Shown piece after piece: positions 34,689-45,700 of a stretch of DNA of 64,000 bases. The notes beneath the pieces are model-generated. The model searched no databases. It had not been told where the DNA came from and saw nothing but the letters and a program-made list of their open reading frames with translations. The DNA lies in contig CAKQJE010000006.1 of NCBI GenBank assembly GCA_934247225.1, positions 33,894-97,893 of the forward strand, written 5' to 3'. This DNA comes from an uncultured Clostridia bacterium (GTDB lineage Bacteria > Bacillota > Clostridia > Christensenellales > Borkfalkiaceae). The position numbers and the translations under genes are program-made. Every line of letters starts with the position of its first letter. Within the stretch, counting starts at the first letter, position 1.

Positions 34689-36850
34689 GTCTCTATATGA
34701 TACGCTCCGCCCTGTAACTCTATTTCTTTCATCTCTCCCCGCTCATTTGTAAAAACAGTCGTCCGTTTTTCCGTACTGTTGTTGATGATGATATATTTAC
34801 ACTTATCGGGATAATAACTGCATTCGGTATACGGATCTGAGGAGAACGCCCTGTACATTTTCTCTTCCTTGCCTGCCGCCCAAAACATAGCGCGGTATAA
34901 AAGCCGGGCGTTCTGAGCGCTGTACGGCAATCCGGCTATATACACGCCCCGGCCTTTACCGTAAACGTTTGTCGCAAGCCTCACTTCGCCCACGTTCACA
35001 TTGCGCTTGAATCTATCTGAAAACTCTAAATCCAACACTTCTGTACCGTTCAGCGCATATATGTTCTTCATCCCCTCGCCGTAGTCGATCTTTCCTTTTA
35101 CGTCTGCTGTGATAAAATGCTCTTTCTTTTCAATGTTGTACTTATCCTCGCTGAGCGTAAAACCGAGTTCCTTGTCTACGCCCATTACGTCGGCAAGTTG
35201 AAAATACATTCCTCCTTTTGCGTATGCCGTAGGCTCGCCCACGCCGATAAACCCGTGTCCTTCGCGTACCCACGCGCGTACCCTTTCGATTAACTTTTCG
35301 TTTGCCCAATATTCCCCGCCCGAGTACGCGGTATAAGCATCTCCTACGTTAATGATAACGTCCACGTCGTTATCTATACCGTTCTGCAAAACTTCATCGA
35401 AAGAAATAAATTTTACGTTGACAGCCAGTCCCGACAGCGCTTCAAGGATACCTTGATACGAATAGATCTGCTGATACCACAGTTCATGCGCCACCATATG
35501 GCTCTGCCAACTGCGGAGGCTTCCCCAAGCATTTAAGACCGCTACTGTCAAACCGCAATACGGCTTTGCTTTACCTGCTATTTCCGCAATACTGCGGAAT
35601 TCTTCGCAAATTTCTCCCGCACGTTTGACGAACTTCGGAAACTTCGCCGCAAGCGACAAATACCCGCCGAACCCCATACGATCAAAAGGCTTGCGCATGA
35701 GTGCGCGGCGCGCCGTCGTCCAATTTCTGTTCAGCTCTGCCACGGCATTCTCTTCGTTCCCATCAAAAAAAGTATCGGGAAAGAAATACGGCAAAAACCG
35801 GCCTTCCCTGTATTTTACATACGGAATTTCAGCGAGCATTCGTACGGTAACGCCGCCCCCGACGCTGCCGACTACGGCATCCAAATCCATATCCTTGAAA
35901 TATTTGCCATAAGGTTCTGCGCCGATCCAGTCGTCGCCGAGAAACATCATTGCTTCTTTCCCGTGCGAATGTACGATATCGACGAGTTCGCGCACGGTAT
36001 TGCTTACCTTTCTCTGCACGAAATCCATCCAATCGAGAAACTTTTTATCCGGATTACGAAAGGGACTGTTATAATTCCCCTCACGAACAAAATCCTCCGA
36101 GCACAGCGCGTAACCGTATTCTTTTTCAAACGCTTTTAGCATCGCCGGAGAGGTCGAAAGCCCGTACCCGAACCAATCGACGTACTTTTCCTTTCCCTTT
36201 TCGTTGAATATCAAGGTAAACTGATACAGAAAAGTGGTAAAACGCACCACGTCCGTTTCGGGGTGGGCTTTGCACCACTCTTCCATATGTTTTTTTATGT
36301 ACTCTGCCGTCGCGGGATAGGCGGGATCGTACATCTTCTGTTTGGCGCACGTCCAATTATTGGTGAGATAGTTATAAATCTGCACGGGATGCCATATGAC
36401 CTTCGCCATAAAGTTCACCGTGTACTCGTGCATTGCCTTCGCGTTCTTTACGGTAACGAAACCCGATTTTGCGTCGTATGCCCAATCGTTATGTTTTTCG
36501 CCCGTTGTACGATCGTACACCTCCCAATAAGACACACTTTCCCAATCGGGCTGTATCTGCCGAGCGAAATATCCCTGCATAGGGTTTATTTGAAGCGTAT
36601 CCCTTTCCGCAAGAATCCGTTCGCTCATCAGAAACGTCCGATGCGCTTCTTCCGGATGCTTTTCTGCCCAATCATTGTCCCCGCGCACGACAAAATAGGT
36701 ATTATATACCTTATCCGCGAGTTCTTTCACGTTCTTTGGCAATTCCGTACCGTCACAATCCCGCACAGCGTCCGCGCCCCACATTTCCGCTATTTTTTTT
36801 GTTCCCTCTACAAAACTCTCGTCTGTCGGAATCGTTATCTTTCCTTTCAT
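34685..36850 (-). CDS. GH112 phosphorylase, lacto-N-biose/galacto-N-biose type
   Basis: A 721-residue cytoplasmic phosphorylase. It starts with GKITIPTDESFVEGTK and shows VVRFTTFLYQFTLIF, the catalytic block AMMFLGDDWIGAEPYGKYF (Asp306), VKYREGRFLPYFFPDTFF, MGFGGYLSLAAKFPKFV and GKGRGVYIAGLPYSA. From memory this matches Bifidobacterium LnpA almost motif by motif, so 1,3-beta-galactosyl-N-acetylhexosamine phosphorylase (EC 2.4.1.211) is the best call: beta-1,3-galactosyl-HexNAc plus phosphate gives galactose 1-phosphate and HexNAc. It starts 31 bases after the broken rhamnosidase-like gene. Confidence 0.88.
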   Translation of the reverse strand: MKGKITIPTDESFVEGTKKIAEMWGADAVRDCDGTELPKNVKELADKVYNTYFVVRGDNDWAEKHPEEAHRTFLMSERILAERDTLQINPMQGYFARQIQPDWESVSYWEVYDRTTGEKHNDWAYDAKSGFVTVKNAKAMHEYTVNFMAKVIWHPVQIYNYLTNNWTCAKQKMYDPAYPATAEYIKKHMEEWCKAHPETDVVRFTTFLYQFTLIFNEKGKEKYVDWFGYGLSTSPAMLKAFEKEYGYALCSEDFVREGNYNSPFRNPDKKFLDWMDFVQRKVSNTVRELVDIVHSHGKEAMMFLGDDWIGAEPYGKYFKDMDLDAVVGSVGGGVTVRMLAEIPYVKYREGRFLPYFFPDTFFDGNEENAVAELNRNWTTARRALMRKPFDRMGFGGYLSLAAKFPKFVKRAGEICEEFRSIAEIAGKAKPYCGLTVAVLNAWGSLRSWQSHMVAHELWYQQIYSYQGILEALSGLAVNVKFISFDEVLQNGIDNDVDVIINVGDAYTAYSGGEYWANEKLIERVRAWVREGHGFIGVGEPTAYAKGGMYFQLADVMGVDKELGFTLSEDKYNIEKKEHFITADVKGKIDYGEGMKNIYALNGTEVLDLEFSDRFKRNVNVGEVRLATNVYGKGRGVYIAGLPYSAQNARLLYRAMFWAAGKEEKMYRAFSSDPYTECSYYPDKCKYIIINNSTEKRTTVFTNERGEMKEIELQGGAYHIET

Positions 36851-37011
36851 TTTTATTTTTTTCCTTTTTATTAAAACTCATTTAGAACCTTTCAATATCA
36901 GTTTTAAAACAAATACTTTCGTCAATCAAAACTTCGGACTTCAAAGGAGCCGAAATTTTGACTTTCTCTTTACCGTCACACTTAGATACAGCGACTTTTA
37001 TATTGCCGTAT

Positions 37012-37287
37012 GCCAGACAAGAATAATACGAACCTTGCAAAAACGCAGCTATTTACGCGCTTTTTTGCAAATTCTCGGACGATGTACGTACAGTACTACC
37101 GTTCTCGCCTTTGCAACAAATCATCGAAAATATCGGCGTTTTTTGTTGTCGGCAAGTCTGACGGCGTGTTTTTAGGCTAAGATAAGGCGCGTGAGCGCGT
37201 TAATACTGTATGTATAACACGCGAACGCAACGATGTATTAGCCAAAAACACACCGTCAGACCAAGGTTTGTATTATTCTTGTCTGGC
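37012..37287 (+). mobile_element. Structured inverted-repeat element, short form, copy A
   Basis: 276 bp, ends GCCAGACAAGAATAATACG and its complement, AT on both sides. Inside are two long hairpins, the second closed by GTCTGACGGCGTG / CACCGTCAGAC-type arms. It interrupts the 3' part of the GH78-like gene; removal with one AT restores codons for IPTPYGNIKV. Confidence 0.88.
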
Positions 37288-38264
37288 ATGGGGTGGGAAT
37301 ACTTCCTTTCATCCGGTCCGATTTTCCCAAATAGGGGGTGACTCTCACTTTCTTAAACCCCGGTTCCATGATTTGTATTCCAAAACATCATGCAGTAAAA
37401 ACGGCACGGCGCCCGAACTCCAACCGTGGCACAAACTGCGCCGATAGCCTTTGTAACAATCCTCTCCAACGTCGCCGTGAATATATTTTTCGCCGTCTTT
37501 CGGAATCACATCGACGGCGCAGGCATGCTCCGCCCATTCAATTTTAAATTCCTCCCAAAACGTCGTCGCACCCAGATTTAGCATACCGCCAAAATACTCT
37601 TTCAGCAGTCTGACCGCATCGGTTTTACCATCCGAGACGCAAAGCGCATGAAGGATATAATAACTCATAAACACGGAAATACCTTTCGCACCGTCAGCCA
37701 TTAGCAATTGTTTTGTCGCTTTATCCATGCCAATATGTCCTGCAAGTGCCTGCAACGCGACGACCTGTTTTACATTTCCGTGCGGAAGATCAGCGCGCAC
37801 GCGCCGACATAACTCTGTTATCTTTTTCGTCTGTATACCGACGATATCCGCAATCGGGAGCAATTTTTGCAATGTTAAACACAACAGTGCGTATACTCCT
37901 GAACGGCTCTCTTGTTTCTGATATGTTGCCCAATCCAAAAAGAATTGATCGGGCAATTCGGGAAAATGCACTTCACCCGTTTCGTCCACACAGGCGTTCA
38001 ACTGCTCAACCAATGAACGTAAATATGCAGAGTTCTCTTGTAAAAATGCAACGTCCGCAGTATATAGGTAATAATCGCTAAGAATAGCAATCCACCAAAG
38101 AGAATAAGACGGTATCCTGTTCATAAATGCGGGGTGAGTCGTCTGGTCCCGTACGAAACGCAACGAATTTTTAATGCACTCCTGCTCTCCGTATAAACAG
38201 AGCAAACCAAGCGTTTCAGGATGCATATCGCCTATCCAGACAAGGCGGTCGCGCTTTGCACCAT

Positions 38265-38837
38265 GCCAGCCAAGAATAATACGAACCCCGCCAAAACGCC
38301 GATATTTTCGCGCTTTCTGCCGAATTCGCCTTCGCCCGTACGGCAAGTACGAACAAAGTCGCCTTCGACACAAATCATCAAAAATAGCGGCGTTTTGGTT
38401 GATAGCCGAGAAAAATCCCTGATAAACTCGATTTTTAGGCGTGCCTTACGCTTAATTCATCGTTCTTTCCGCGGCTTGTATTTGTATACTAACCCACGGA
38501 AACGCCTTGCCTTAATCGCAAGGCACGCCTAAAAATTTGCAGTATCGATAATTTAATATATGTGGCAACCTCAAAGCCGTATTTTTTAATGATTTATGGC
38601 GAAGACGACAGAAGTTGTATACAAATACAACAAGGTCGAATTTGACGTAAAGCATAAAAAAGACGGCTTTGAGGCGAGTTAATCAGGGATTTTTCTCGGC
38701 TACAAGTCTTGCGGCGCGTTTTTAGGCTAAGACGCGACGCGCAAACGTCATAATACACCCGTATATGACATTTGCGGAACAAAGTATTAGTCTGAAAACA
38801 CGCCGCAAGACCGAGGTTCGGATTATTCTTGGCTGGC
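38265..38837 (+). mobile_element. Structured inverted-repeat element, long form, copy C
   Basis: 573 bp, ends GCCAGCCAAGAATAATACG and its complement, AT on both sides. Both ends share a compensating change (GCCAGCC / GGCTGGC against GCCAGAC / GTCTGGC in others). Between the two basic hairpins lies a module closed by AGCCGAGAAAAATCCCTG and its exact complement, holding two further hairpins (TTTTTAGGCGTGCC and CCTCAAAGCCGT arms). It interrupts the catalytic block of the GH78-like gene. Confidence 0.88.
38596..38730 (+). pseudogene. 44-codon frame in copy C with an internal stop
   Basis: Starts MAKTTEVVYKYNKVEFDVKH and ends with the same FLG as copy D, at the same length. Codon 29 is TAA where copy D has TTA (Leu). 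No ribosome site is seen. Confidence 0.4.
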
Positions 38838-39404
38838 ATCCCAAACCATTCCGTTATGCACACACAGTTTGAGCGTATACGACGCCGTAACAAAAATTTC
38901 ATTCAGCCGTTCATCGTTGCAGCGAAAACTGCCTTGTGCAGGTACGTCAAAATACTCAAAAACACCCAAAATTTTTTTTAATTTTCAACGAAGTTCCCGC
39001 AAGCATATCAAACCGAATAAAACGATATGCTGTCTGTCCGAATTGCATATCCGAATACCGCATCAGTTCCGTTTCAAAATCGCGCAGTGAATGGTCGTTC
39101 GATGCACCCTTTTCCCTTAATTCGGCGCACGCCTCGCCGAGTGATTCTCCGAAGCGTATGCGCACCCTGCATTTCCCATCCGCATGATAAGTAAGAACGC
39201 GTACACCGCCGCAGTATTCTCTTCCGAAATCTAAAACGATCGACGATCCGCAATGCATTACCGCATATTCCGTTTCGGCAAGACCGATTTGTAAATATTC
39301 GTTTTTTGACAACAACGATTCGCTGTTTTCTATTTTACCTTCGATTTTACATATCCTTACGGGATAAATAAACTCTTTTTTTTATCTACCTACCTATCGA
39401 GTCA

Positions 39405-41816
39405 TTATTCCTTGATCTTATAAATTTCCAGACTTTCTAATCCCAACGGAGCAATTGCGCTATAACAAGAGAACCTATCGGCAATATTTATGCCCAGAGT
39501 ATCGGAAAGTTCTATACAAAGGCGATTTTCACCCTTTTGTATAAAATCGGAGCAGTCATATATATAAGGTTTACATATTCTTCTACCTACATGTCTGCCG
39601 TTAACCGATAATACCGCGTCCCACGTTGCGCCGACAAGTTTTACAAGATATTTATCGCTCTCCAAATCAACAGGCGCCTCAAACCGCGCCGTGCCGACAA
39701 AGGAAGGCTGCTCGTTTTTTGATATAACGTCGAACGGCAACGATACATTCTTGTAAAAGGAAAATTCCTTTTCGTTTCCGCTTCTGAGAGATACCTTAAA
39801 TTGTCCGGAAATGGTTTTATAAAGCCCTGTTTCTTTCTTTTGTTTTCCGTTTCCAGCGGTGCATACTACCGAATTGCCTGCAGGCAAATCTAAAGCGATA
39901 ACGCCGTCCTCATCTGTCTCATACTCGAATTCGGAAAGATAATCTGAAACTTTATAAGCACCCTTCTGTCCGAAATCCACTTTAACGCGAACATCTTCCG
40001 TACCAGCATTGAAAAACATATAATATTCACTACCGGCTTTACGATAGTGATAAAACCTAAGATGTTTTTCGGGATGACCGAGCGTTATGTCGCGCAGCCC
40101 CATTGAATCCAGCTTTAGCACAATCTCCGCAATATCCTCTTTAGGAGCATAAAGCACTTTGCAATGCAATCCGTTTAACCGCTCTTTGAGTTCTTGCGGT
40201 AAAAACTCGGCGTACGGAACAATCAGGCATTTCAGTTTCTCTGCAAAATCCAACCGCATTGACGGAACAATAAAAGCGTTGTATTGATTTTCGTGCAGCG
40301 TTTTTAAAACAGGATCGACCGACATATATTCTCGTCCCGACCAGTCCGCCTCGGCATGATACAGCACGCCGATATCGACGACAGGCGCACCATTTGAAAA
40401 CAAATCGCACATCTGCTCCGCATACTTCATCAAATACCCGAACGCACCCTCTTGCGGATTATTACCCTGTGCGTGGAAGTGTGGAGGACAGTCCGGTTCC
40501 GGGAAGTTCGGGCAAAAGGCGTGCGGCACAAAATGGTTAATCCCGCCGACCAACATCATATCGAGTAGCCACTTCATTTTGGTGATATCCAGTCCCCAAC
40601 CGTAAGCGCCGAATATCTCGCACATGGATTTCCCCTCTTTGTACGGATCAATATATGCCTCGGAAAAAGCAAGCGCAGAAAGCGTATGGTCGAAAAATTC
40701 GGGATCGGCATAACCGTCGCTGATGGGCGCAAGATGTCGCAGCTCATTGAAACCAGGTTCGAGTTGGTGTAACACGATGTCAATGCCCGCCATATTCTGC
40801 CCCGTCTGGCTCTTGAAATAATGCCCCGGTCCCAGACCTAAATGGGTGTGACAGTTCATGTCTTCTATAATGTGCCCGATATACTGCACTCCGCGCTCGC
40901 AGCACCATCTACCGATATTTCCGCTGAAATGCTTCGCATATAAATCAGTAACAATATTCATATATGCACAGCGAATCTCGCTGTCGCGCTCATCGCGTAG
41001 CGTCCACAGGGCGACAAGGTCGCTTTCTGTAATATGTAAAGGATGCGCATACAGCCTTGCTATCAGTTCGTCGCTGACAGGATACGACATTCCTTCCGTC
41101 CCCAACCTGGTTTCGTAGATATTGACGCTTCTTTTCAGTGCACCGTCGTTATAATCATTATAGAAACCTGGCTCATCGGAGAAAAAACCGGCAAAAGTAT
41201 TGCCGAACAGCTCCTTATAGTGCGCGTAATGCGGCTCATACACGACGTCGATAAGCAGTTGCACGGAAGCAGGATTGATGAGATCCATCCGATCGTCTCT
41301 ACCTCCGTCGCGCGTTTTCCATACGGTAACGATGCGATACGGTTTTTCCGGCAGATCGAAATACAGAAAATTATTTTCAAATTCGGCTGTCAAAACGACA
41401 GGAGACGAATAGTCGATATTTTTCCCTTTATACGGATACGCCGCCGAAAACAGCAATCTGTCTCCCGGAAAGCACCCTACGCGCAGCCTGCCGCTTTTGC
41501 AACCGATAATATCGGCATTGCGCTCGGCGATATGCCACTGCGTAAGATCCGGATATTCCGAAAATTTATCGTTCGCAAAGCCGGTGGGATAATGCTTATC
41601 GTCTAAAACCCATACACGCATTCCCAATGTCTTCGCTTTGCCGAGCACGATATCCATATCGCGCCACCAACCCTCGCCGCAAAAATCAGGATGTGTGCGC
41701 GATTCAACAATAAAAGCGCGCATATTATTATTGTAAATGCTTTCAATCTCGCTTTCCAATGCACTCTTTTCGGCACCTTGCATCCACAAAAAAGGCATGA
41801 TTTTTTCTTCGTACAT
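39405..41816 (-). CDS. GH106-like glycoside hydrolase (putative alpha-L-rhamnosidase)
   Basis: An 803-residue protein without signal peptide. The N-terminal part is a TIM barrel with GEGWWRDMDIVLGKAKTLGM, the family-like block FAGFFSDEPGFYN (likely catalytic acid) and GHYFKSQTGQNMAGID. It ends in beta domains with ATWDAVLSVNGRHVG, a galactose-binding-like fold common at the end of such enzymes. I place it near GH106 by these motifs but without certainty. It lies between the isomerase-like gene (two bases away) and the broken GH78-like gene, so it works on the imported glycan. Confidence 0.6.
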   Translation of the reverse strand: MYEEKIMPFLWMQGAEKSALESEIESIYNNNMRAFIVESRTHPDFCGEGWWRDMDIVLGKAKTLGMRVWVLDDKHYPTGFANDKFSEYPDLTQWHIAERNADIIGCKSGRLRVGCFPGDRLLFSAAYPYKGKNIDYSSPVVLTAEFENNFLYFDLPEKPYRIVTVWKTRDGGRDDRMDLINPASVQLLIDVVYEPHYAHYKELFGNTFAGFFSDEPGFYNDYNDGALKRSVNIYETRLGTEGMSYPVSDELIARLYAHPLHITESDLVALWTLRDERDSEIRCAYMNIVTDLYAKHFSGNIGRWCCERGVQYIGHIIEDMNCHTHLGLGPGHYFKSQTGQNMAGIDIVLHQLEPGFNELRHLAPISDGYADPEFFDHTLSALAFSEAYIDPYKEGKSMCEIFGAYGWGLDITKMKWLLDMMLVGGINHFVPHAFCPNFPEPDCPPHFHAQGNNPQEGAFGYLMKYAEQMCDLFSNGAPVVDIGVLYHAEADWSGREYMSVDPVLKTLHENQYNAFIVPSMRLDFAEKLKCLIVPYAEFLPQELKERLNGLHCKVLYAPKEDIAEIVLKLDSMGLRDITLGHPEKHLRFYHYRKAGSEYYMFFNAGTEDVRVKVDFGQKGAYKVSDYLSEFEYETDEDGVIALDLPAGNSVVCTAGNGKQKKETGLYKTISGQFKVSLRSGNEKEFSFYKNVSLPFDVISKNEQPSFVGTARFEAPVDLESDKYLVKLVGATWDAVLSVNGRHVGRRICKPYIYDCSDFIQKGENRLCIELSDTLGINIADRFSCYSAIAPLGLESLEIYKIKE

Positions 41817-41818
41817 AT

Positions 41819-42676
41819 TTATATATCTCTCTTTTCAATTACCGCCGGCTTTGAAACGTCTCTCTTGCTGTTATATTCGAGGAACAGTTTTTTATAGTTT
41901 TCCGCCACGTTTTTTACGTCCTCGGCAGTCTTCATCGCAGCCACCTCGTAAGTAAAATAGTCGTTATATCCGATTTCTTCCAATGCGGAAATCACGTCGT
42001 TGAAATCGACGATTCCTTTGCCGGGCAACCAATGTCTTTCGTTGATATTATCTCTGTCCGATACGTGCAATCCTATAATAGTCGATCCGAGAGCGCGAAT
42101 GCAATCGGACTCCTTTTCTTGCATAATATGATTAACGTCTACAACAGTTTTAAGCCCGTCTATGCCGTCTAATATCTCCAGCATTTCTTTAGAAGTATTG
42201 CCGAGGCAGTTGCGAGGCAGTACCTCTGCGGCGATAGGCAAAGGCGATTCTTTAACGATTTTTCGGTAAGAATCTTTCAAATTTTTAATACCTAAGCGAC
42301 GATCTCCGCCTTCGGGAAAATCCCAACCGTTCGTATGCGTAACGACGTATTTAAAGCCGTACGGCGCAACGCGTTTGGTGAGGGAAAGCGTTCTCTCTAC
42401 TGCTTCGGCGCGCTCTTTGTCGTCAAAGTTAAACAGACAATAATACGGACCGAAATTCATATGAAAACTGTGCAATATAAAGCCCTGCTCCTTAAAATAA
42501 TCGAGCCACTTTTCCGTTTTTGCAAGATATACTTCCTGCTCTTCCAACGGAGCGGCGCAAATATCCGTTGCGGCGATTTCCAACGCAGTAATCCCTTGTT
42601 CTTTTAACGCATCGAGTAATTCCGGATTATCAGCGTCGCTCATTCTAACGGAAACGGCGCATTTTAATTGATACAT
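41819..42676 (-). CDS. Sugar phosphate isomerase/epimerase-like TIM-barrel protein
   Basis: A 285-residue AP-endonuclease-2/xylose isomerase-like protein. Metal-binding positions are visible in ILHSFHMNFG, VVTHTNGWD, IAAEVLPRN (Glu), TVVDVNHIMQ (Asp and His) and GLHVSDRDNINERHWLPGKG. The family interconverts ketoses and aldoses or dehydrates inositols. Here it probably processes a monosaccharide released by the adjacent hydrolases. A good candidate would be a rhamnose or related deoxysugar isomerase, but sequence alone does not say. Confidence 0.8.
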   Translation of the reverse strand: MYQLKCAVSVRMSDADNPELLDALKEQGITALEIAATDICAAPLEEQEVYLAKTEKWLDYFKEQGFILHSFHMNFGPYYCLFNFDDKERAEAVERTLSLTKRVAPYGFKYVVTHTNGWDFPEGGDRRLGIKNLKDSYRKIVKESPLPIAAEVLPRNCLGNTSKEMLEILDGIDGLKTVVDVNHIMQEKESDCIRALGSTIIGLHVSDRDNINERHWLPGKGIVDFNDVISALEEIGYNDYFTYEVAAMKTAEDVKNVAENYKKLFLEYNSKRDVSKPAVIEKRDI

Positions 42677-42750
42677 AATTTATTACCTCTTATTTGTGTT
42701 TTCGGCGGACGGTTTCCCGTCCGCCGACTGATGATTACCATTTCGTTTTA

Positions 42751-45700
42751 TTAAGACTCTTTCAAAACGAGACCGGTTTTTGTAATTGTGAAATTATAGG
42801 CATAACCTGAATACTCACCTTCTTTAAGCCAATGTTTATTCGCTCCGCTATTGAATCCCATATAGAGAGACAAGCAATCTTCCGTGTATGTGAACGATGG
42901 CCATTTCGCACCCAGTACTCTATACGGAACATATCCCTCAAAAGTTACCGTATAATAGCCGTCAGCCTCCGTAATGTACACGCCTACGCCGCCCATTACT
43001 CGGTTAACGTTTCCTAAACCGGTAATCTGCAACTCGATACGAGGATTCGCTAGTCCGTCAGAGCCGAAATTAAGGATAAGCGTATCGGTACAATCTGCCG
43101 CCGCAACATTATAAGACGAAATCTTCATAGTCGCGGCATAATAGAAGCCGTCCGTACCCATAAAGCCGGTATAGGCGATTTCTTCTTTGCCCGTCTTTCC
43201 CATATCCGCCGCTGCATAAGTAACAGAGGTTTTCCCGCTCCATGCCGACTCGTCCAATTTACCGTCAAGCGTAACGCCGTTCAATTTCGCCTGACCGTTG
43301 AAATCGTAGAAACCGTTCGCATTGACAAGGATACCGTTGCGCCAACCAACCGTGTTTGCTTCCGTCCCGCACAGAGACCAGTATCTTGCAAAATCCTCAC
43401 GTTTCGGTTTGCCGGCAAACACACACGTTTCGCGGGCCTTATTATCATCGCTCGGCGTATAAGCAATCATCAAATACAAGTCGTTGCCGCTGACATAATT
43501 TGTAAGCGCAGATGCCGGGAAGAACAATTCAAACACGGAAGTATACGTTCCGTCGTTATTTCTGGGCGACGCATAAACCACCTTAGTGAAATCAATAATC
43601 TGATTCTGATTGATCGTGCTACCGCTCAACCCGAACCGGAGACGAACGGCATCGCTTGCAGCCTTTCCGCCGTTTTTAAGCATCCAGACGTTAATCTGAT
43701 CACTGGTTGTTGCGGTACCCTCGTTATCAATCGATTTCGTAACAACCGTTACGCGGAAATATGCGCCCTTGGAAGGATCGTACACGCCTTCATATTTCAC
43801 ACTGTTTCCGTTCGATTCAACAGGTTGCCCGTTAGCCCCGTAAACGCCGTCTCCGTCGATATAAGTGACGGACGCCTTGTCTTCAAGTATTTCATATCCC
43901 TTAATATGACGGGTTACCGTGATGGATACGACGCCGACTATTTCTTCGCCCGGAATCGTATATTTACCATCTTGCGCGGCTGAAAGGTTATACTTAATAC
44001 CATCGATTGTAACAACGATTTCGAATTCATAATCGGAGTAACCCGACAAAGTTGAGGGATCCGTAAAAGTAAGATCCGTATCGAATACGGCTTTCGTTGC
44101 CGAAACGGTGATATAATCGGGAGTAGACGCCGCCCCTTTTGTATTGTTTGTATGCGTGCCCAAATCGGCATATCCGTTCTGCACAACATTAAGAGCATAT
44201 TCCTCCGCCTGCCATACAGCATAGAGCGTAACGGTTTCTCCTGTTTCGACAGGATCGCTTATATCGCCGTTCATGTAGAAATACGCAGTGACGTTCTCCA
44301 AAGCACTTGCACCGTATGCGGGCGTGTCCGCGTCCGCGCTCGTCGCCCAACCAAGGAAGATGTACCCCTCTCTTGAGATCGCCGAGGTAAGATTGATCGT
44401 ACTGCCCCACTCCACATTCGTTTTTGTCAAGGGTATGCCGGTCGCTTCCGTGCTGCCCGTGCCGTTGTTAGCGTTAAATGCAATTGAGAATGTCGCCTCA
44501 TGCGCCTGTTGAATGGTTTCAACAGTAACGGAAATCGTAAAGTTTTCCGTGCCTGCTCGATATGAGTATTTGCCGTCCGTTCCGGTAAGTGTTTGCTCCC
44601 CAATCTTGACTTCCGTGACGACGTAGCCGGCGCTCGCCGAAACGGTAAATTCATACACACCGTTTATGGATACGGTATCGTCGCCCGTTAACGTAAAGTT
44701 GACGTTAGCAGGTTTTCCGACTTTAATCGGCTCGTGTACTGTAATTGTAATATTTCCGATAACGTCAGCGCCGGGTATAGTATATACACCTTCCGAAGTA
44801 GGCTCGGCCATAGCGTACGCTTTTCCGGCGATAGAAACTTCAACCACAACGTTTTCGACAAGTTTGTTTACCGTAAACGAATAGTTTTTTCCGTATTCAG
44901 CAGTATCCGCCGCCGTGACTGTGAAGATGTTTGCGACTGAATCCGTTGCCGTTACATCGTAACCGGGAACGCAATAATCGCTCAATCCCTCCGCGCTAAG
45001 CGTGAAGTTATAAATGGAAGAAGCCGATCCGTTCTCCAACCAAATTGCCGATTCCGTACCTCCGTTTGCCGTAACTTTCATGGAAGGAGCGGTAAAGTAC
45101 AAATTTACGTCTACACTCGTCACCCTTCCTTCGCTGTCCGTCGTGACGAAATCTGCGTAATTGCTACGTTTTGCCTGCAAAACTCTGTACGGAATGTATC
45201 CTTCAAACACAATCGTATACGTATTGTCGCTATCCTTCGTTATCTTCACCGCTTCTGCGCCCATTACGCGTTGCTGCCAGCAAAGACCGATTGCGCGCAG
45301 ATACAAATCAGAAGAGTTCTTGTCATCGGGGAAAAGCAGCCGCAAAGCCGTTTTGGTATCGTCAAGCCCCTCAAGACTCCGACTCTTTGCCTTTACACCG
45401 AAGTAAATTCCGTTTGCACCCGTGAATCCAGCGTATGTGACGCTTTCTCCGCCTGTGAAATTATATGTCTTAGAGGTTTTGCTTCCCCACACAGCGTCGT
45501 CGAGAACACCGTCGATAGTTATGCCGTCGCTTGTTTTCGCCTGCATAAACATATCGTAAATCCCGTTTTTCGTAACAAGGGTGGCATTACCAAAGCCGTC
45601 TACGCCTTTGTCGTCGAAACGCCCGTCGTTAACCGACCAATATCTGGAGTAATCGTCGCCTCCTTCGCTACCCTTTCCCGCAAACACGCAGGTGGAAGGC

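Larger units (their letters stand above)
36882..39315 (-). pseudogene. GH78-like rhamnosidase gene broken by two elements and two frameshifts
   Basis: A paralogue of the gene at 6096. The start reads MLSKNEYLQIG and VLDFGREYCGGVRV. At about 38980 an A8 run shifts the frame. At 38264 the 573-bp element interrupts VWD-GAKRDRLVWIGD (the catalytic block); at 37011 the 276-bp element interrupts IPTP-YGNIKV. A lost base near 37372 shifts the frame before MEPGFKKVRVTP. With elements and shifts removed, one full-length enzyme results, ending FKTDIERF. Homology extends upstream of 39315 to about 39370 without a standard start. Asp replaces Glu in the catalytic block here too. Confidence 0.85.

Noticed and set aside
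38265..38837. Self-splicing intron as explanation of the structured element
   Set aside because: Ends do not fit group I (U before, G at the end) or group II (GUGYG...AY) boundaries, and the host gene also has unrelated frameshifts.
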